64,000 bases of DNA from DATGMP01 sp035293565. GTDB lineage: Bacteria > Pseudomonadota > Alphaproteobacteria > BOG-932 > Roseiterribacteraceae. Made by a program: the position numbers and the translations under genes. The stretch is from assembly GCA_035293565.1 (NCBI GenBank), contig DATGMP010000070.1:1-64000 (forward strand), read 5' to 3'. Shown here piece after piece: positions 1-8,283 of the stretch (positions are counted from its first letter, which is position 1; each line of letters opens with the position of its first letter). The notes beneath the pieces were generated by a model. That model had not been told where the DNA came from. It did not search any database and saw nothing but the letters and a program-made list of their open reading frames with translations.

Positions 1-1583
1 ACGAGATCCGCACGCCGATGAACGGGATCCTCGGGATGAACGGTTTGCTGCTGGAAACCCCGATGACCGACGAGCAGCGGCGCTATGCCGAGATGGTCCA
101 GGAATCCGGCGAAGCCCTTCTCACCGTCATCAACGATGTCCTGGACATATCGAAGCTGGAGGCCGGCAAGGTCGAGCTCGAAACGATCGATTTCGAGCTC
201 GTCGACACCGTCGAGGGCGCGGTTTCGCTGCTGGCTTCGCGCGCCGGCGACAAGGCGATCGATCTCGACCTCATGGTCGACCCGGCGGTGAACGCGACTT
301 TCCGCGGCGATCCCAACCGGATCCGACAGATACTGCTCAATCTCGTGACCAACGCGATCAAATTCACCGAGAAGGGCGGCGTCACCGTGCAGGTTTCCCA
401 GCAGGAAACAAACGGGACGATGCTGATCCGTTTCCAGGTCCGCGACAGCGGCATCGGAATGCCGGAGGAGGTTTGCGCGCGCCTGTTCGAGAAATTCAGC
501 CAAGCCGACAGCTCGATCACGCGCCGCTATGGGGGAACGGGACTGGGCCTCGCCATTTGCAAGCAGCTGGTCGAGCTCATGAAGGGTCGGATCGGCGTAG
601 AGAGCGAGCCGGGCGCCGGCTCCAAATTCTGGTTCGAGCTACCGCTGGAGCGAGTGGCCAAAGCCGCCAAACCCATCGACCTCGTACGTTTCGAGGGCCT
701 GCGCGCGCTCGCGGTGGACGACATCGAGGCCAATCTGGAAATCATCTCCCGGCAGCTGCGGACATTCGGCCTGGATGTGTCCTGCTGCAACGATCCGTTC
801 GATGCGCTGGCGATGGTCGAGCGGGGCTGGCACCAGGGCAAGCCCTTCGACATCGTGTTTCTCGACCAGATGATGGCGGGTCTGGCCGGCCGCGCCGTCG
901 CCCAGAGGATTCGCGGAACACCGGAGATCGCCCATACCAAGCTGGTGCTCGTTTCCTCGGCGGGATCGCACGGCCGGACGCCCGACACGGCGCAGATGCT
1001 GGACGCGATCCTCGACAAGCCCATCCGGCAGCGAGACCTGTCGCGCTGCCTGGCTAAGCTCCTCGACGGAGCGCCGAGCGCCGATCCGAGCGCTCCGGTC
1101 GCCGCCACACCGTCGAACGCAACCAACCGCACCTCATTGCGGATCCTTGTCGCCGAGGACAATGCGATCAATCAGAGATACATGACGGCGCTGCTCAAGC
1201 GCTTCGGCCATGAGATCGACATCGCCGAGAATGGGCACGAGGCGATCGCGGCGATGCGCCAAAGTGGCTACGACGTGATCCTGATGGACGTCCAGATGCC
1301 CGATCTCGACGGCGTCCAGGCCACGAGACAGATCCGCGCCATGTCGGCGCCGGCTCGCGACGTGCACATCATCGCGCTCACCGCGCACGCGATGAGCGGC
1401 GCGCGGGAGCAATATATCGAGGCTGGGATGGACGATTACGTCTCCAAGCCGATCGAGCCGGCGATCCTGGAGGCCAAGCTGGAAGCTTTGGTCAACAAGA
1501 AGGCGCCACGCGCCTCCTCCTACGCGCCCGGCGCGGCTTCCCGCCAGGAGGCGCAGCTATCCGACGACCGGGTGACCGTCTAG
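1..1583 (+). CDS. Hybrid sensor histidine kinase / response regulator, 5' end missing
   Basis: The reading frame is already open at base 3 and begins EIRTPMNGILGM, which is an H-box whose phospho-accepting His codon is split by the window edge. The visible part has the rest of the dimerisation domain, then a HATPase domain (N-box around residues 95-115 from the first Met at base 18, DSGIGM and GGTGLGLAI boxes), then two receiver domains. REC1 (about residues 227-350) keeps an acidic pair (VDD), a FLDQMM phospho-acceptor Asp and a DKP lysine. REC2 (about 375-490) has AEDN, LMDVQMPDLDG and SKP. It would autophosphorylate and relay phosphate to its own receivers. The sensory N-terminus is outside the window, so the signal is unknown. 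No Hpt domain is visible. Confidence 0.95.
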   Translation, partial: EIRTPMNGILGMNGLLLETPMTDEQRRYAEMVQESGEALLTVINDVLDISKLEAGKVELETIDFELVDTVEGAVSLLASRAGDKAIDLDLMVDPAVNATFRGDPNRIRQILLNLVTNAIKFTEKGGVTVQVSQQETNGTMLIRFQVRDSGIGMPEEVCARLFEKFSQADSSITRRYGGTGLGLAICKQLVELMKGRIGVESEPGAGSKFWFELPLERVAKAAKPIDLVRFEGLRALAVDDIEANLEIISRQLRTFGLDVSCCNDPFDALAMVERGWHQGKPFDIVFLDQMMAGLAGRAVAQRIRGTPEIAHTKLVLVSSAGSHGRTPDTAQMLDAILDKPIRQRDLSRCLAKLLDGAPSADPSAPVAATPSNATNRTSLRILVAEDNAINQRYMTALLKRFGHEIDIAENGHEAIAAMRQSGYDVILMDVQMPDLDGVQATRQIRAMSAPARDVHIIALTAHAMSGAREQYIEAGMDDYVSKPIEPAILEAKLEALVNKKAPRASSYAPGAASRQEAQLSDDRVTV

Positions 1584-1587
1584 CGGT

Positions 1588-1914
1588 TCAGCTCTTTGCG
1601 AGCCCCTTCAATATCTCTTCGCGGGCCTGATCGCCGCACATCTGCAGGGCACGACGGATCTTGATGTCGGACGTCGCGAGCCCATGGTCGTGGAGGTCCT
1701 GCAGCACCCGCTCGATCATTTCCTCGGGCTTGCGCCCGAAGGCGAACTCCCTGAGGGTCTCGGCATATTCCGGCGGCGCCCCTTCGCCGAGCTGGTCGGC
1801 GACCCAGTTGGCGAACAGCCTGTCGCGATTGGCGGCGACCTTGAATTTGATCTCCTGGTCGTAAGCGAATTTCGCTTCGAATTGGCGCTCGCGATCCTCG
1901 AAAGACCCTTCCAT
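1588..1914 (-). CDS. F1F0-ATPase inhibitor subunit zeta (DUF1476)
   Basis: This 108-residue, charged, mostly helical protein opens with MEGSFEDRERQFEAKFAYDQ. That matches the DUF1476 family, shown in Paracoccus to be the zeta subunit that inhibits ATP hydrolysis by the F1-ATPase of alphaproteobacteria. The start at 1914 was chosen over an upstream in-frame Met because it has a strong Shine-Dalgarno GGGAGGAG about 5 nt upstream, and because the family always begins with this F-x-D/E-R-E segment. It ends 4 nt past the sensor kinase and is convergent with it. The name rests on sequence recognition; activity here is inferred. Confidence 0.85.
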   Translation of the reverse strand: MEGSFEDRERQFEAKFAYDQEIKFKVAANRDRLFANWVADQLGEGAPPEYAETLREFAFGRKPEEMIERVLQDLHDHGLATSDIKIRRALQMCGDQAREEILKGLAKS

Positions 1915-2241
1915 CAACTCCTCCCAATAGTGCCGCTCTGACCGATCGACACCACCCGAACATCGATGCCGCGGGTGCGATCGCCGGGACGGCGAGCCGA
2001 CCTGTGCCACATCGACATCGATCGGATCAATCCCGCGCCCATCATATGCGGTTGCCGGGATCGCGCACAGAGGCGGGCGGATCGTCGCGGCGGACCGTCG
2101 CCCGGCCGCGATCAGAGGGGTGCGCGGCCCTTAACCCTGGGATAAGCTGCATTAATGAGGAAGCCGGCGCCTTGCGCTGGATCAAGGCCCGAGGCGGGAC
2201 GGTGGCTTCAGGGTCGTAGACGAATCGACGCGAGGGGCTCC
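1915..2241. other. Divergent intergenic region, zeta subunit / universal stress protein
   Basis: This 327-base gap separates two divergent genes and should carry both promoters. The only site I can name is the FNR/FixK-like box at 2172-2185. No RNA gene or convincing short coding region is visible. Confidence 0.6.
2172..2185. promoter_or_regulatory. Candidate FNR/FixK-family binding site
   Basis: The sequence TTGCGCTGGATCAA fits the CRP/FNR-family FixK pattern TTG(A/C)-N6-(T/G)CAA, and the dyad extends outward to CCTTG/CAAGG. It lies 57 nt upstream of the universal stress protein start, which suits a -40 activator position. Universal stress proteins are often oxygen-regulated in alphaproteobacteria. 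Which regulator binds is inference. Confidence 0.5.
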
Positions 2242-3102
2242 ATGACAATGCGGCTTTTGACGGTCCCGGTCTCCGGTCATCCGGCCGACGAGGCGACGCT
2301 GGAGACGGCTTTCATGCTGGGAGAGCCTTTCAGCTCCCATATCAATGCGGTTTGCATCCGCCCCGATCCGGCCGACATCGTCCGCTACGTTGCGGAATGG
2401 TCCTATCCGATCCTCGTGGAGGACGCCGTCGCCACGGCCGAGCAGCATGCGGCCGAGCTTTCGCGGGATGCCGCGGCCATGTTCGGCGCATGGCGGGAGA
2501 AACGGCAAATTCCCTTGGTCGACGCGCCTTCTCGGACGAGCGGGGTTACGACCTCCTGGCATGAGGAGATCGGCACGCCGGGCGCGACCCTCGGCGACAT
2601 CGCCCGTTTCACCGATCTCGTCATAATGCGCGGGCTGGGCGAAGAAGGCCCGGTCGAAGGCGACGCGATGCTGGAGGCGGTCCTCTTCGATGCCGGCCGT
2701 CCCGTCATGCTCGTTCCCCGTGAGACGCCGGCGCCGCTGTTCGACGCCGCGCTGATCGGCTGGGGCGGCGGCCGGGAGGAGTCCCATGCGATCCTCGCCG
2801 CCCTCCCGATCCTGTCGCGCATGCGACGCGTCGAGATCTGCACGGTCGGCGACCGCAACGGCACCGGCCTCGACGCGCTGGTCTCCTATCTGGCCTGGAA
2901 CGGAATCGCGGCAACCGCGGCCACGCTCAAGCCGGGCCCGAAAGGGGTCAGCGACGCTCTGCTCGACGAGGCGGAGCGCATTGGCGCCACTCTGCTGGTC
3001 GTGGGCGGCTATCACCATAGCCGGACCCGCGAAGCCGTCTTCGGCGGCACCACCCGGCGCATCGTCGCCAACGTAAAGATACCGGTGTTGCTGGCGCACT
3101 AG
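2242..3102 (+). CDS. Universal stress protein, tandem UspA domains
   Basis: This 286-residue cytoplasmic protein has two UspA-like halves (about residues 1-150 and 155-286). The second half ends with the ATP-binding signature: LLVVGGY followed by a glycine-rich FGGTTRRIV, then the usual strand with PVLL. The first half is more diverged. Start 2242 is preceded by GAGG (in gcgaggggctcc); an in-frame Met at 2155 lies in the promoter region and is rejected. UspA proteins help cells endure stress and energy limitation, and this one has an FNR/FixK-like box upstream. It ends directly against the convergent siroheme gene. Confidence 0.85.
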   Translation: MTMRLLTVPVSGHPADEATLETAFMLGEPFSSHINAVCIRPDPADIVRYVAEWSYPILVEDAVATAEQHAAELSRDAAAMFGAWREKRQIPLVDAPSRTSGVTTSWHEEIGTPGATLGDIARFTDLVIMRGLGEEGPVEGDAMLEAVLFDAGRPVMLVPRETPAPLFDAALIGWGGGREESHAILAALPILSRMRRVEICTVGDRNGTGLDALVSYLAWNGIAATAATLKPGPKGVSDALLDEAERIGATLLVVGGYHHSRTREAVFGGTTRRIVANVKIPVLLAH

Positions 3103-3675
3103 CTACGCTTCGGGCGGAAGCCAGCCTTCCCGATCAATCAGGGCGCCGATGGCCTCGATGACTTCCGCGGCCGAGGCTCCCCGCGCTCGGAGGCTGTCGC
3201 GCAGCCCGGCAATACGCTCGGTGCGCTCGGCCCAGGTCGCGGGAAAGAGAGTTTCGAGATACGTGCGCAAACGCCTGGCCAGTGTCGGGCTACGGCCGCC
3301 CGTCGAGACCGAGACCGCAAGGTCGCCGCGGCGGACGATCGCCGGCAGGTGGAAATCGCAGAGCGGCGGCAAATCCTCGACGTTCACAAGGACCCGATGA
3401 TCCCGGGCGACGGCCGCCAGGCGTGCCGCCTCGGCCGTGGGTAGACCGGCGACGAACAGCACGCGCAACGCCGCGACCTCCGCCTCGTCCGGCAAGCGCG
3501 CGATCAGCCGGGTTCCCGCCAGTCCGGCGGTCTCGGCGTCGGGGTGGGGCGCATAGACGGCAAGGCCGGGAACGCGTTCGTCATCCAGAAACCGGAGACG
3601 CTTGACCAGCGGAGCGCCCGCGCCGACGAGGCCAGCCGACAAGAGGGCAAGGTCTAGGCTCAGCGGTGTTGTCAT
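3103..3675 (-). CDS. Precorrin-2 dehydrogenase / siroheme synthase N-terminal-type protein
   Basis: The 190-residue protein resembles the NAD-binding half of CysG/Met8, which oxidises precorrin-2 to sirohydrochlorin (and in some members inserts Fe2+). It starts with a Rossmann segment (LLSAGLVGAGAPLVKRL), has VNVEDLPPLCDFHLPA (the usual N-x-x-D/E-x-P-x-x-C/x-F-x-x-P motif) and then VRRGDLAVSVSTGGRSP, the family's signature. The start at 3675 has AGGGA upstream; an upstream Met (3738) lies inside the palindrome. It faces cobA, which makes precorrin-2, so together they replace a full-length CysG. Siroheme is the cofactor of sulfite reductase, which fits the adjacent sulfate genes. The dehydrogenase role is more certain than ferrochelatase activity. 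Confidence 0.82.
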   Translation of the reverse strand: MTTPLSLDLALLSAGLVGAGAPLVKRLRFLDDERVPGLAVYAPHPDAETAGLAGTRLIARLPDEAEVAALRVLFVAGLPTAEAARLAAVARDHRVLVNVEDLPPLCDFHLPAIVRRGDLAVSVSTGGRSPTLARRLRTYLETLFPATWAERTERIAGLRDSLRARGASAAEVIEAIGALIDREGWLPPEA

Positions 3676-3989
3676 CCCGGTCCCTATGCGAAGTCGCGCC
3701 TGTCTCGTGATTATAATGATCATGGCACCCATGATCATTCAGCAACCCGCGCCGGGACATTGAGCGGATTTGGGGCGACGAACGGTCGCGGACCGCAGTA
3801 AAATCCCGCAAAATCAAGGCCCGCCGAGCCGAACCGCCCAGTGTCGGCGCGCGGTAGCCCTTCCGCAAGGAAAACTCAGGCTTCCACCTGTATTTCACAG
3901 AGCGGTTGAACAGTTGCCTTGCAATCATATCCTATGTCAATGTGCAATGCATCAAAAGCACGATCACTGAGTGTTGTTTTAGGCCAAAC
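3676..3989. other. Divergent control region between the siroheme gene and the cobA-cys operon
   Basis: This 314-base gap holds the promoters of two divergent units. It contains the 25-bp palindrome at 3715-3739 and a more AT-rich stretch (about 3925-3985) just before cobA. No gene is supported here. Confidence 0.6.
3715..3739. promoter_or_regulatory. Perfect 25-bp palindrome, candidate operator
   Basis: AATGATCATGG and CCATGATCATT form perfect 11-bp arms around CAC. The end at 3715 overlaps a TATAAT hexamer on the minus strand (3715-3710), about 35-40 nt upstream of the siroheme gene start, so a bound dimer could block that promoter. The regulator is unknown. The palindrome is seen; the operator role is inferred. 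Confidence 0.55.
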
Positions 3990-4814
3990 ATGAGTTTCAC
4001 TCTACCAAACATCGCGCCGGGATCGGTGTGGTTGGTCGGGGCAGGACCGGGCGATCCGGGGCTGCTGACGCTCCTGGCGGCGCAAGCGCTGTCGGAGGCC
4101 GACATCGTGCTTTACGACGCGCTGGTCAACACCGACGTCCTCGCCGCCATGGGCGCACATGGGCGCGCGATCTTCGTGGGGCGCCGCAAAGGGCGTGTTG
4201 CCGCGACGGTGGGGCAAACCGTGGAGCTGATGCTGCGGCATGCCCGCGCCGGCCATCGCGTCGTCCGCCTTAAGGGCGGCGATCCCTTCATCTTCGGCCG
4301 TGGCGGCGAGGAAATCGCGGCCCTGGTCGAGGCAGGCATTCCGTTCCGCGTCGTGCCGGGCATCACGGCAGGTGTCGGCGGCCTTGCCTATGCGGGGATC
4401 ATCGCCACGCGGCGCGGCGTCAACGAGGCCATTACGTTCGTGACCGGCCATGGCGCGGAAGGCGGGCTGCCGCGCGAGGTCGATTGGTCCCACCTGGCCG
4501 CGGGCGATCAGGCGCTGGTCGTCTATATGGGCCTGGGGCTCCTCGATGAAATCGCCGAGATTTTGCTCTCCCACGGCCGCGATCACCGTACGCCGGTCGC
4601 GATCGTCTCGAGCGCGAGTACCTCGGCGCAGCAAACGCTCCTCACCAGCCTCGGCGAATGCGTTCTTGCCGCGCGGCGGGAGCGGATGGAAGCGCCTGCG
4701 CTGGTCGTAATCGGGCGCATCGCCGACCCGGCGAACATCCACCAATGGTTTGATCCGGCCACCGTCGGCGCTGCCCGCGTCGGCGAGGCGTCGATCGAAG
4801 CGGCGCGAGGCTGA
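3990..4814 (+). CDS. cobA: Uroporphyrinogen-III C-methyltransferase
   Basis: The protein (274 residues) makes precorrin-2 from uroporphyrinogen III by two SAM-dependent methylations, the entry to siroheme and cobalamin. It shows the family's ordered motifs: VWLVGAGPGDPGLLTL near the N-terminus, VRLKGGDPFIFGRGGEE (about residues 90-106), VVPGITAG, and VVYMG. Start 3990 begins MSFTLPNIAPGSVWLVG just before the first motif; an upstream Met at 3906 would add an unrelated stretch. There is no strong Shine-Dalgarno. It is the first gene of a run reaching to 12031; the next gene starts one base after its stop codon, which points to siroheme supply for sulfite reductase rather than B12. Confidence 0.92.
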   Translation: MSFTLPNIAPGSVWLVGAGPGDPGLLTLLAAQALSEADIVLYDALVNTDVLAAMGAHGRAIFVGRRKGRVAATVGQTVELMLRHARAGHRVVRLKGGDPFIFGRGGEEIAALVEAGIPFRVVPGITAGVGGLAYAGIIATRRGVNEAITFVTGHGAEGGLPREVDWSHLAAGDQALVVYMGLGLLDEIAEILLSHGRDHRTPVAIVSSASTSAQQTLLTSLGECVLAARRERMEAPALVVIGRIADPANIHQWFDPATVGAARVGEASIEAARG

Positions 4815-4815
4815 T

Positions 4816-6357
4816 ATGGATATCGCGTCGGAAATCCTCGTCGACAATGCGGAGATCCGGGCCGCCGATCTGATGGCCCGCTACGGTCATCTGGACGGGC
4901 TGGAGCTGCTGCGCGCGCTGCTGATCGATGAGCTGCCGGGCCAGATCGCGCTGGTATCCTCCTTCGGCGCGGAATCGGGCCTGCTCCTGGCCATGGCCGC
5001 GGAAATCGATCCGGCCGTGCCGGTCGTGTTTCTCGATACCGGAAAGCTCTTCCCCGAGACGCTTCGCTACCGCGACAAGCTGATCGAGCATCTGGGCCTG
5101 ACGAACGTGCAGACCTTCCGGCCCGACGCGGATGTCGAGGCTGAGCGCGACCCCGACGGCGCGCTATGGCGCGACGATCCCGATTCCTGCTGCGCGCTGC
5201 GCAAGGTCGAGCCGCTCGATCGAGCGCTCGCCGGCTTTGCCGGCTGGATCACCGGCCGCAAGCGTTTCCAGAGCAAGGTGCGCTCGGATCTGCCGGTCAT
5301 CGAAGCGGGCGAGGGCGAGGGCAAGATCAAGATCAACCCGCTGGCCAACTGGACGGCGCGGCGGATCGCGGACGAGTTCAAGCGCCGCAATCTGCCCTCG
5401 CATCCCATGGTGGCGGACGGCTTCCTGTCGATCGGCTGTATGCCCTGCACGGAACGGGCGATGCCCGCGGGCGATGCCCGTTCGGGCCGCTGGGCGGGGC
5501 TCGCCAAGACAGAGTGCGGCATCCATTTGCCGCGCCGGGCGGCCAAGCGCCCGTCACGCGCCGCCAAGCATCTGAGGGACCTGGAGAGCCAGAGCATCTA
5601 CATCCTGCGCGAGGCCTTTGCGCGCGTGGACCGGCTGGCCATGCTGTGGTCGGTCGGCAAGGACAGCAACGTCCTGATCTGGCTTGCCCGCAAGGCCTTC
5701 TACGGCCGCGTGCCGTTCCCGGTGGTCCAGCTCGACACGGGCATGGAGCTGCCGGAAGTCTATGCCTTCCGCGATCGGTACAAGACCGAATGGGGGCTCG
5801 ATCTTCGCGTTGAGGCTTGCCCGCCGATCGAGGCGGTGGATCCGAGCCTGCCGCCGGCCGCTCGCGAGGCGGCGCGGAAGAGCGCCGCGCTGATGAATCT
5901 GGTCCGCCGTGAAAGGCTGAATGGGGCGATCGTCGGCATCCGCCGCGATGAGCAATCGACCCGGGCCAAGGAACGGGTCTTCAGCCCGCGCTCCGATCGC
6001 GGCGATTGGGACATCCATCACCAGCCGGCCGAGTTTTGGGACCATTACAAGGTTCGGCCGGTCCAGGGCGGCCATGTGCGGATCCACCCGCTGCTCGATT
6101 GGACCGAGCTCGATATCTGGCGCTACACCAAATCGGAAGGCATTCCGGTCGTCCCCGCCTATCTGGCGCGCGACGGGCAGCGCTACCGGTCCCTGGGCGA
6201 GCAGAACATCACCCTCCCGATGACGAGCAACGCGGCGTCCATCGACGAGATCATCGCCGAGCTGGAAACGACGCGCGCTCCCGAGCGAGCCGGCCGTACG
6301 ATGGATCACGAGTCCGAAGACGCGTTCGAACGGCTGCGCAGCGCCGGCTATATGTAA
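4816..6357 (+). CDS. Fused APS reductase (CysH type) and sulfate adenylyltransferase subunit 2 (CysD)
   Basis: One 513-residue frame encodes two enzymes normally separate. Residues 1-240 are a CysH-family reductase: SSFGAES PP-loop variant, VFLDTGKLFPET, a CC pair (125-126), CMPC (208-211) and the catalytic KTECGIH (Cys 234). The CC plus CxxC set binds a [4Fe-4S] cluster and marks the APS-using (not PAPS) subtype. Residues about 252-513 are CysD: LESQSIYILREA, SVGKDS PP-loop (279-284), LDTGMELPEVYAFRD, IRRDEQSTRAKERVFS, and the terminal RAGRTMD...GYM. The CysD part is of the short kind, and the usual LGCxP segment reads RYRSLGEQN. No stop or frameshift lies at the junction. With CysN from the next gene it would make APS and reduce it to sulfite in one polypeptide. 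Confidence 0.9.
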   Translation: MDIASEILVDNAEIRAADLMARYGHLDGLELLRALLIDELPGQIALVSSFGAESGLLLAMAAEIDPAVPVVFLDTGKLFPETLRYRDKLIEHLGLTNVQTFRPDADVEAERDPDGALWRDDPDSCCALRKVEPLDRALAGFAGWITGRKRFQSKVRSDLPVIEAGEGEGKIKINPLANWTARRIADEFKRRNLPSHPMVADGFLSIGCMPCTERAMPAGDARSGRWAGLAKTECGIHLPRRAAKRPSRAAKHLRDLESQSIYILREAFARVDRLAMLWSVGKDSNVLIWLARKAFYGRVPFPVVQLDTGMELPEVYAFRDRYKTEWGLDLRVEACPPIEAVDPSLPPAAREAARKSAALMNLVRRERLNGAIVGIRRDEQSTRAKERVFSPRSDRGDWDIHHQPAEFWDHYKVRPVQGGHVRIHPLLDWTELDIWRYTKSEGIPVVPAYLARDGQRYRSLGEQNITLPMTSNAASIDEIIAELETTRAPERAGRTMDHESEDAFERLRSAGYM

Positions 6358-8246
6358 TGAGCGCCGAAGACCTCCCCGAGCCGCTCCGCATCGTGGTCGT
6401 AGGCCAAGCGGACCACGGTAAATCCACGCTGATCGGACGGTTGCTGAACGATGCCGGCGCCCTGCCGGACGAAAGCGCGGCCAAGCTCGCCGAGCTCAGC
6501 CGGAAGCGCGGCTTCGAATCCGGCTGGTCCTTCGTCACCGACGCGCTTCAGGCCGAGCGCGATCGCGGCATCACGATCGATATGGGCGGCGCGGTGTTTC
6601 GCACCGAGCGGCGAAGCTTCGTCATCATCGATGCTCCGGGGCATCAGGAATTCCTGCGCAACATGGTCACGGGCGCCGCGTCGGCCGATCTCGCGGTCGC
6701 CGTCGTCGATGCCTCGCAAGGGGCGCTCGATCCGTTCCGCCGTCACCTTCACCTCCTCGCCCTTCTGGGCGTTCGGCGGCTTATCGTGACCGTCAATAAG
6801 ATGGATAAGGCCGGCTACGATTCAGACCAATTCGGCGCGATCGCGCAGCAGATCAGGGACTATCTCCGTCAGATCGATCTGGCCGCGACCGCGATCATCC
6901 CGATCGCCGCCCGCAATGGTGAGATGGTGGCGGAGCGATCTCCGAATCTCACCTGGTACCATGGGCCGACGCTTCTCGAAGCGCTCGATCGGTTCGAGAC
7001 GGAAGCGATCGCGCCCGACCTTCTGCCCCTCCGCTTCTCGGTCCAGGACGTCTATAAATTCGACGAGCGCCGCATTTTGGCGGGCCGTGTCGAGAGCGGC
7101 GTCCTTCGAGTCGGCGACACGCTCGCCTTCGCGCCCGGCGGAGCGACGGCGAAGGTGGCCTCCATCGAGGATTGGAACCAGCCGCTGCGCCGCGTGGCTG
7201 CCGCGGCCGGCGACGCGGTCGGCATCACGCTCGACGAGCGGATCTTCGTCGAACGCGGCAACATCGCAGCGCCCGCCAACGAGCCGATCAGGCTGGCCGG
7301 CAGGCTCAAGGTCCGGATGTTCTGGCTAGGCGCCGAGACGCTCGAGATCGCCCGGCCGCTGACCGCCCGCTTCGCCTCCGGCGAATATCCGGTCGTCTTG
7401 CGCGCCATCGAAGGCGTGATCGATCTCGGAACGCTCGAGCGGCACAGCGCCGACCGGATCGGAACGAACGAGATCGGCGAAGTGATCCTGGAAGCACCCG
7501 ACCCGATTCCGGTCGATCGTCATGCCGCCCTGCCGCGCACCGGTCGCGCGGTGCTGACCGATGGCGGCGAGGCGCTCGGCGGAGCAGTGGTGCTCGATTT
7601 CGCCGAAGTCGCGCCGCCGCACAAGCTGGTGCCGGCGGAGCACGGCGTTTCACGCGACGAGCGCGAGCGCCGCAATCGCCATCGCGGCGGCGTGCTCTGG
7701 CTCACGGGCTTGCCGGGATCGGGCAAGTCGACGCTTGCGCTTGCGCTCGAGCGCGCGCTGTTCGAGGGCGGAATGAACGCCTTCGTGCTCGACGGCGATT
7801 CGATGCGTCGCGGCCTTTCGCAGGATCTGGGCTTCGATCCGCTCGATCGCGCCGAAAATGTTCGCAGAGTCGCCGAGGCCGCGCGGCTTCTCGCCGAATC
7901 CGGTCACATCGCCATAGCCGCGCTGATCTCGCCCATGGCGACCGACCGCGCACGGGCAAGAGCGATCGTCGGCGCGGGTTTCGCGGAAATTTACGTGAAG
8001 GCGGATATCGCGCTGTGCGAAGCGCGCGACCCGAAAGGCTTCTATGCCCGCGCGCGGCACGGCGAAATCAAGGGTTACACCGGCGTCGACGCACCTTACG
8101 AAGAGCCCGACGCTCCGGACCTCGTCATCGACACCGGCCAGCTCGATATCACCGAGGCTGTCGATCGGCTGATCGGATTCGTCGAGACCCGCTTCCATGA
8201 TCCGCGCATCGACGCCAAGGCGGCCGAACCGGATTGGAGCGTGTGA
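6357..8246 (+). CDS. cysNC: Sulfate adenylyltransferase subunit 1 / APS kinase bifunctional protein
   Basis: The 629-residue protein joins a CysN GTPase to a CysC kinase. The GTPase part (about 1-430) has GQADHGKST, DRGITID, DAPGHQEF and VNKMD, followed by EF-Tu-like beta-barrel domains. The kinase part (about 445-620) has a second P-loop GLPGSGKST and the CysC segments VLDGDSMRRGL, GFDPLDRAENVRR and DPKGFYARAR. CysN drives ATP sulfurylase with GTP; CysC makes PAPS. Its ATG overlaps the upstream stop by one base (TAATG), so it is translationally coupled to the CysD partner. Because the upstream reductase looks APS-specific, PAPS here may serve sulfotransferases rather than reduction; that point is inference. 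Confidence 0.94.
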   Translation: MSAEDLPEPLRIVVVGQADHGKSTLIGRLLNDAGALPDESAAKLAELSRKRGFESGWSFVTDALQAERDRGITIDMGGAVFRTERRSFVIIDAPGHQEFLRNMVTGAASADLAVAVVDASQGALDPFRRHLHLLALLGVRRLIVTVNKMDKAGYDSDQFGAIAQQIRDYLRQIDLAATAIIPIAARNGEMVAERSPNLTWYHGPTLLEALDRFETEAIAPDLLPLRFSVQDVYKFDERRILAGRVESGVLRVGDTLAFAPGGATAKVASIEDWNQPLRRVAAAAGDAVGITLDERIFVERGNIAAPANEPIRLAGRLKVRMFWLGAETLEIARPLTARFASGEYPVVLRAIEGVIDLGTLERHSADRIGTNEIGEVILEAPDPIPVDRHAALPRTGRAVLTDGGEALGGAVVLDFAEVAPPHKLVPAEHGVSRDERERRNRHRGGVLWLTGLPGSGKSTLALALERALFEGGMNAFVLDGDSMRRGLSQDLGFDPLDRAENVRRVAEAARLLAESGHIAIAALISPMATDRARARAIVGAGFAEIYVKADIALCEARDPKGFYARARHGEIKGYTGVDAPYEEPDAPDLVIDTGQLDITEAVDRLIGFVETRFHDPRIDAKAAEPDWSV

Positions 8247-8283
8247 CGGTCAGCATGCCGAAATCTTTGCGACAGGTTGCCGA

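Noticed and set aside
3906..3989. Longer cobA start at 3906
   Set aside because: It adds a Cys-rich, non-family N-terminus within the AT-rich promoter region; the family starts near 3990.
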